DNA from: Methylovulum sp.
Lineage (GTDB): Bacteria; Pseudomonadota; Gammaproteobacteria; Methylococcales; Methylomonadaceae
Assembly (NCBI GenBank): GCA_016919605.1
Contig: JACXTQ010000310.1
Coordinates: forward strand, 1 to 9,219
DNA length: 9,219 nucleotides
Reading direction: 5' to 3'
A model generated the notes under the pieces. That model was not told the origin of the DNA and did not search any database. It worked only from the letters and a program-made list of their open reading frames with translations. Made by a program: the position numbers and the translations under genes. Shown in pieces: positions 6,851-9,219 of this stretch. How positions within the stretch are numbered: the stretch's first letter is position 1; the number at the start of each line of letters is the position of its first letter.

Positions 6851-8317
6851 CTATTCAGTCCGGTAATTAGGCGCTTCTTTAGTGATAGTGACATCATGGA
6901 CATGGCTTTCACGCATCCCAGCACTGGTTACCCGCACAAACTGCGCTTTATCGTGCATACTCTCAATGCTATCGCTGCCGGTATAGCCCATGCTGGCACG
7001 AATACCGCCGAGCAGTTGGTGGATGACCGCTAATAAACTGCCTTTATAGGGAACGCGGCCTTCAATGCCCTCTGGCACCAATTTTTCGACCGAATCGGCT
7101 TCGTCCTGAAAATAACGGTCGCTCGAGCCTTGTTGTTGCGACATTGCCCCTAACGAGCCCATACCGCGATAGGATTTGTAAGAACGCCCTTGGAACAACT
7201 CGACTTCACCTGGAGCTTCTTCTGTACCGGCAAACAAGCCGCCTAGCATTACTGAATAAGCACCTGCCGCCAAAGCTTTGGCGACATCGCCTGAATAACG
7301 GATCCCACCATCGGCAATCAGCGGTACGCCTGTGCCTTTTAGGGCATCGGCAACATCGCTGACGGCGGTAATTTGTGGTACGCCGACACCGGCAATAATG
7401 CGCGTGGTGCAGATCGAACCTGGGCCGATACCGACCTTAACGCCATCCGCCCCTGCCGCCACCAGTGCCAATGCGGCGGCGGCGGTGGCGATATTGCCCC
7501 CGATAACTTGAACGTCTGGATAGGTTTGTTTGACCCAGCGGACTTTATCCAACACGCCTTGGGAATGCCCGTGGGCGGTATCCACCACGATCACATCGAC
7601 ACCGGCGGCCACCAGTGCGGCGACCCTCTCCTCCGTGCCATGCCCCGTGCCTACCGCCGCACCGACGCGCAAACGTTCTTGGCTGTCTTTGCAGGCTTGT
7701 GGGTAATCTTTAGCTTTTTGGATGTCCTTAACGGTAATCATGCCGCGTAAATGGAACGCATCATCAACGACGAGCACTTTTTCGATGCGGTGCTTATGCA
7801 GTAAGGCCACGGCTTCTTTGCGGTCGGCGTGTTCGCTGACTGTGACTAGCCGCTCTTTAGGGGTCATGACTTTGGAAACGGCTTCATCAAAGCGCGTTTC
7901 AAAACGCAAGTCGCGGCTGGTGACAATGCCCACCAACTCATCACCGATAACCACCGGCACACCGGAAATATTTTTGGCGCGAGTCAATTTGATGACATCA
8001 CGGATACTGGTGCCGGGTGATACGGTGATCGGGTCTTTAATCACCCCGCTTTCGTATTTTTTGACATGACGCACTTCCCGCGCCTGCTGCTCAATGGTCA
8101 TATTTTTATGGATGATACCGATACCGCCTTCCTGAGCCATCGCAATCGCCAGCCGCGCTTCGGTGACGGTATCCATCGCCGCCGAGACCAGCGGGATATT
8201 GAGCGTGATTTCGCGGGTCAATTGGGTTTTCAGTTCTACGTCACGAGGCAACACCGTAGAGTGCGCCGGAACTAATAAAACGTCATCAAACGTGAGTGCT
8301 TCCTGAATAATTTGCAT
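6851..8317 (-). CDS. guaB: inosine-5'-monophosphate dehydrogenase
   Basis: GuaB oxidises IMP to XMP with NAD+, the first committed step of GMP synthesis; it is a cytoplasmic tetramer. The protein is full length (488 residues). The N-terminal EALTFDDVLLVPAHS starts the barrel, and two CBS domains cover about 92-205. The catalytic loop GIGPGSICTT contains C303. The flap region includes SYRGMGSLGAMSQ near 395, and the C-terminus HDVTITKEAPNYR is typical of proteobacteria. ATG 8315-8317 is chosen over an in-frame GTG three codons upstream. It matches the family N-terminus and has AGGTG at the right distance, which the GTG start would overlap. guaA, often the next gene, is absent: the next 550 bases carry no gene on either strand. 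Confidence 0.98.
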   Translation of the reverse strand: MQIIQEALTFDDVLLVPAHSTVLPRDVELKTQLTREITLNIPLVSAAMDTVTEARLAIAMAQEGGIGIIHKNMTIEQQAREVRHVKKYESGVIKDPITVSPGTSIRDVIKLTRAKNISGVPVVIGDELVGIVTSRDLRFETRFDEAVSKVMTPKERLVTVSEHADRKEAVALLHKHRIEKVLVVDDAFHLRGMITVKDIQKAKDYPQACKDSQERLRVGAAVGTGHGTEERVAALVAAGVDVIVVDTAHGHSQGVLDKVRWVKQTYPDVQVIGGNIATAAAALALVAAGADGVKVGIGPGSICTTRIIAGVGVPQITAVSDVADALKGTGVPLIADGGIRYSGDVAKALAAGAYSVMLGGLFAGTEEAPGEVELFQGRSYKSYRGMGSLGAMSQQQGSSDRYFQDEADSVEKLVPEGIEGRVPYKGSLLAVIHQLLGGIRASMGYTGSDSIESMHDKAQFVRVTSAGMRESHVHDVTITKEAPNYRTE

Positions 8318-8351
8318 AAACCACACCTAACAAGCAATAAAATAACTCTCT

Positions 8352-8380
8352 ATTATACGGCTACCCTGAGTATTTAGTAA
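8352..8380 (-). promoter_or_regulatory. probable guaB promoter
   Basis: On the minus strand, TTACTA (8375-8380) as a weak -35, a 17-base spacer and a perfect TATAAT (8352-8357). Transcription would start near 8345, giving a leader of about 28 nt before the guaB ATG that contains the AGGTG ribosome binding site. Confidence 0.6.
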
Positions 8381-8567
8381 CCTTAAAAGATACGCCGATA
8401 GGCATCAGGGTCACAGAAACCTGTAAGATAAGTAGAATACAGGCCGATAAAATGATAAAGTTTGGACGATTCCCGTTTAAGTTACGCGCTTGGCAGGCCG
8501 TCCGACTGTACCGGGACGTGTGTCCGTAGCCGTGTGTCTTTTAACCTTTTCGATGTGTCCAACCTTT

Positions 8568-9041
8568 ATGAAAACCTTACCACTGATTTCAAAAAAACTG
8601 CTTGCCGCCCTACTCTGTGGCGTGTTGGTGTTAGCGGTTAGCGCCTGTTCTGACGACAACAAAGAAAAACCTGCCGCCAGCCCAGCCAAACCCACCCACA
8701 ATCCGAATCCGTTTGACCATTCCGGTGACATTAAAGTCACCAATAGCGAAAAACAAAAATTTGAACAAGAGTTTGCCGCCCAATGTGTCGCCCGTGAAGT
8801 GCGTAATTCAGCCAATAAAGACGAGGACAAAAAACGTTTTGAACAGCCTTGTACTTGTATCGCCACGTTTTTGATGAAAGATTTGACCGCACAGGAAGCC
8901 GAAAAGTTTTTGGATGAGCATGAAAATCCGCAATCGTTAAGAATCAAATACGAAAACGCCGCCTACCATTGCTTGCAAGAACACGCACCGCCTAAAGAGC
9001 CTAATTTCTCGCGCCAACAACCTGTGGCTGCACCACAATAG
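8568..9041 (+). CDS. small four-cysteine lipoprotein of unknown function
   Basis: A 157-residue protein with a clear lipoprotein signal: MKTLPLISKK, a hydrophobic core, then the lipobox VSAC with the lipidated cysteine at 27. The next residues are S-D-D; Asp at +2 is the classical inner-membrane retention signal in enterics. A Pro/Ala-rich linker (about 34-50) leads to a mostly helical domain with four cysteines spaced as C-x(n)-CTC-x(n)-C (QC, PCTC, HC), suggesting two disulfides in the periplasm. A Pro/Gln tail ends the protein. In-frame starts further upstream (TTG 8490, ATG 8553) would put charged or unrelated residues before the signal, so ATG 8568 is preferred, although no good ribosome binding site precedes any of them. 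trpD begins 7 bases downstream. Function not recognised. Confidence 0.75.
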   Translation: MKTLPLISKKLLAALLCGVLVLAVSACSDDNKEKPAASPAKPTHNPNPFDHSGDIKVTNSEKQKFEQEFAAQCVAREVRNSANKDEDKKRFEQPCTCIATFLMKDLTAQEAEKFLDEHENPQSLRIKYENAAYHCLQEHAPPKEPNFSRQQPVAAPQ

Positions 9042-9048
9042 CCCCACG

Positions 9049-9219
9049 ATGGACATAAAAGAAGCCCTACAAACCGTTTTAGCACGCGAAAATCTTAGTC
9101 TGGAACAAATGCGTTCGGTGATGCACCAGATAATGGGCGGCAATGTCACCGATGCGCAGCTGGCGGGATTTTTGATTGCCCTGCGCTGTAAGGGCGAAAG
9201 CGTTGATGAAATCACGGCG
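9049..9219 (+). CDS. trpD: anthranilate phosphoribosyltransferase, N-terminal part
   Basis: The first 57 residues of TrpD, which joins anthranilate to phosphoribosyl pyrophosphate in tryptophan synthesis; the gene runs off the window. The N-terminal helical domain is recognisable: LARENLSLEQMRSVMHQIMGG, then TDAQLAGFLIALRCKGES and VDEITA, as in the family. The glycine-rich PRPP-binding loop would lie further on and is not seen. The start is ATG 9049-9051, 7 bases after the lipoprotein stop; no obvious Shine-Dalgarno precedes it, so translation may be coupled to the upstream gene. A separate proteobacterial gene family (YbiB) shares this fold, so the N-terminus alone leaves a small doubt. Confidence 0.88.
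   Translation, partial: MDIKEALQTVLARENLSLEQMRSVMHQIMGGNVTDAQLAGFLIALRCKGESVDEITA

Noticed and set aside
6716..7033. A 105-codon + strand frame across the guaB 3' end
   Set aside because: Mostly the antisense of the conserved guaB sequence, with no recognisable protein and no ribosome binding site.
8420..8443. CCTGTA/TACAGG hairpin between guaB and the lipoprotein gene
   Set aside because: Six pairs with a 12-base loop and no T-run; within the range expected by chance.

Overview
The window looks like ordinary chromosome of a gammaproteobacterium of moderate GC. The evidence is the closeness of its GuaB, MsrB and TrpD proteins to gammaproteobacterial versions. A DabA/NuoM-like pair would suit an autotrophic or C1-using lineage, perhaps a Methylococcales relative, but that is a guess. 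I see no tRNA, rRNA, CRISPR array, transposase or phage gene.

Layout: (1) 1-117, the first transmembrane part of an MscS-type channel on the + strand, stopped abruptly. (2) 101-1689, a minus-strand pair, msrB followed by an M18 aminopeptidase. They are joined by an ATGA overlap, and the aminopeptidase has lost its C-terminus at the same point where the MscS gene is broken. (3) 1943-5346, a minus-strand pair: a NuoM-type proton-channel subunit followed by a DabA (DUF2309/UPF0753)-like protein that has lost the zinc-site motifs. (4) 5400-5480, an element able to fold into a cloverleaf with an 11-bp outer stem. (5) 5513-6298, a Stf0-type sulfotransferase on the minus strand. (6) 6299-6850, a gene-free stretch carrying a + strand promoter, structured sequence and a T-run terminator, i.e. 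a candidate small RNA. (7) 6851-8317, guaB on the minus strand with a good promoter. (8) 8568-9219, a small four-cysteine lipoprotein and the start of trpD on the + strand.

Functionally, guaB (GMP synthesis) and trpD (tryptophan synthesis) are housekeeping genes. msrB repairs oxidised methionine residues and the aminopeptidase would recycle peptides. The most interesting unit is the NuoM-like/DabA-like pair. It has the architecture of an energy-coupled inorganic-carbon (DAB) system, but its DabA-like partner appears catalytically dead and its membrane partner is of NuoM rather than NuoL type. The second point of interest is the junction near 111-117, where two convergent genes are both cut: either a real deletion or an assembly chimera.
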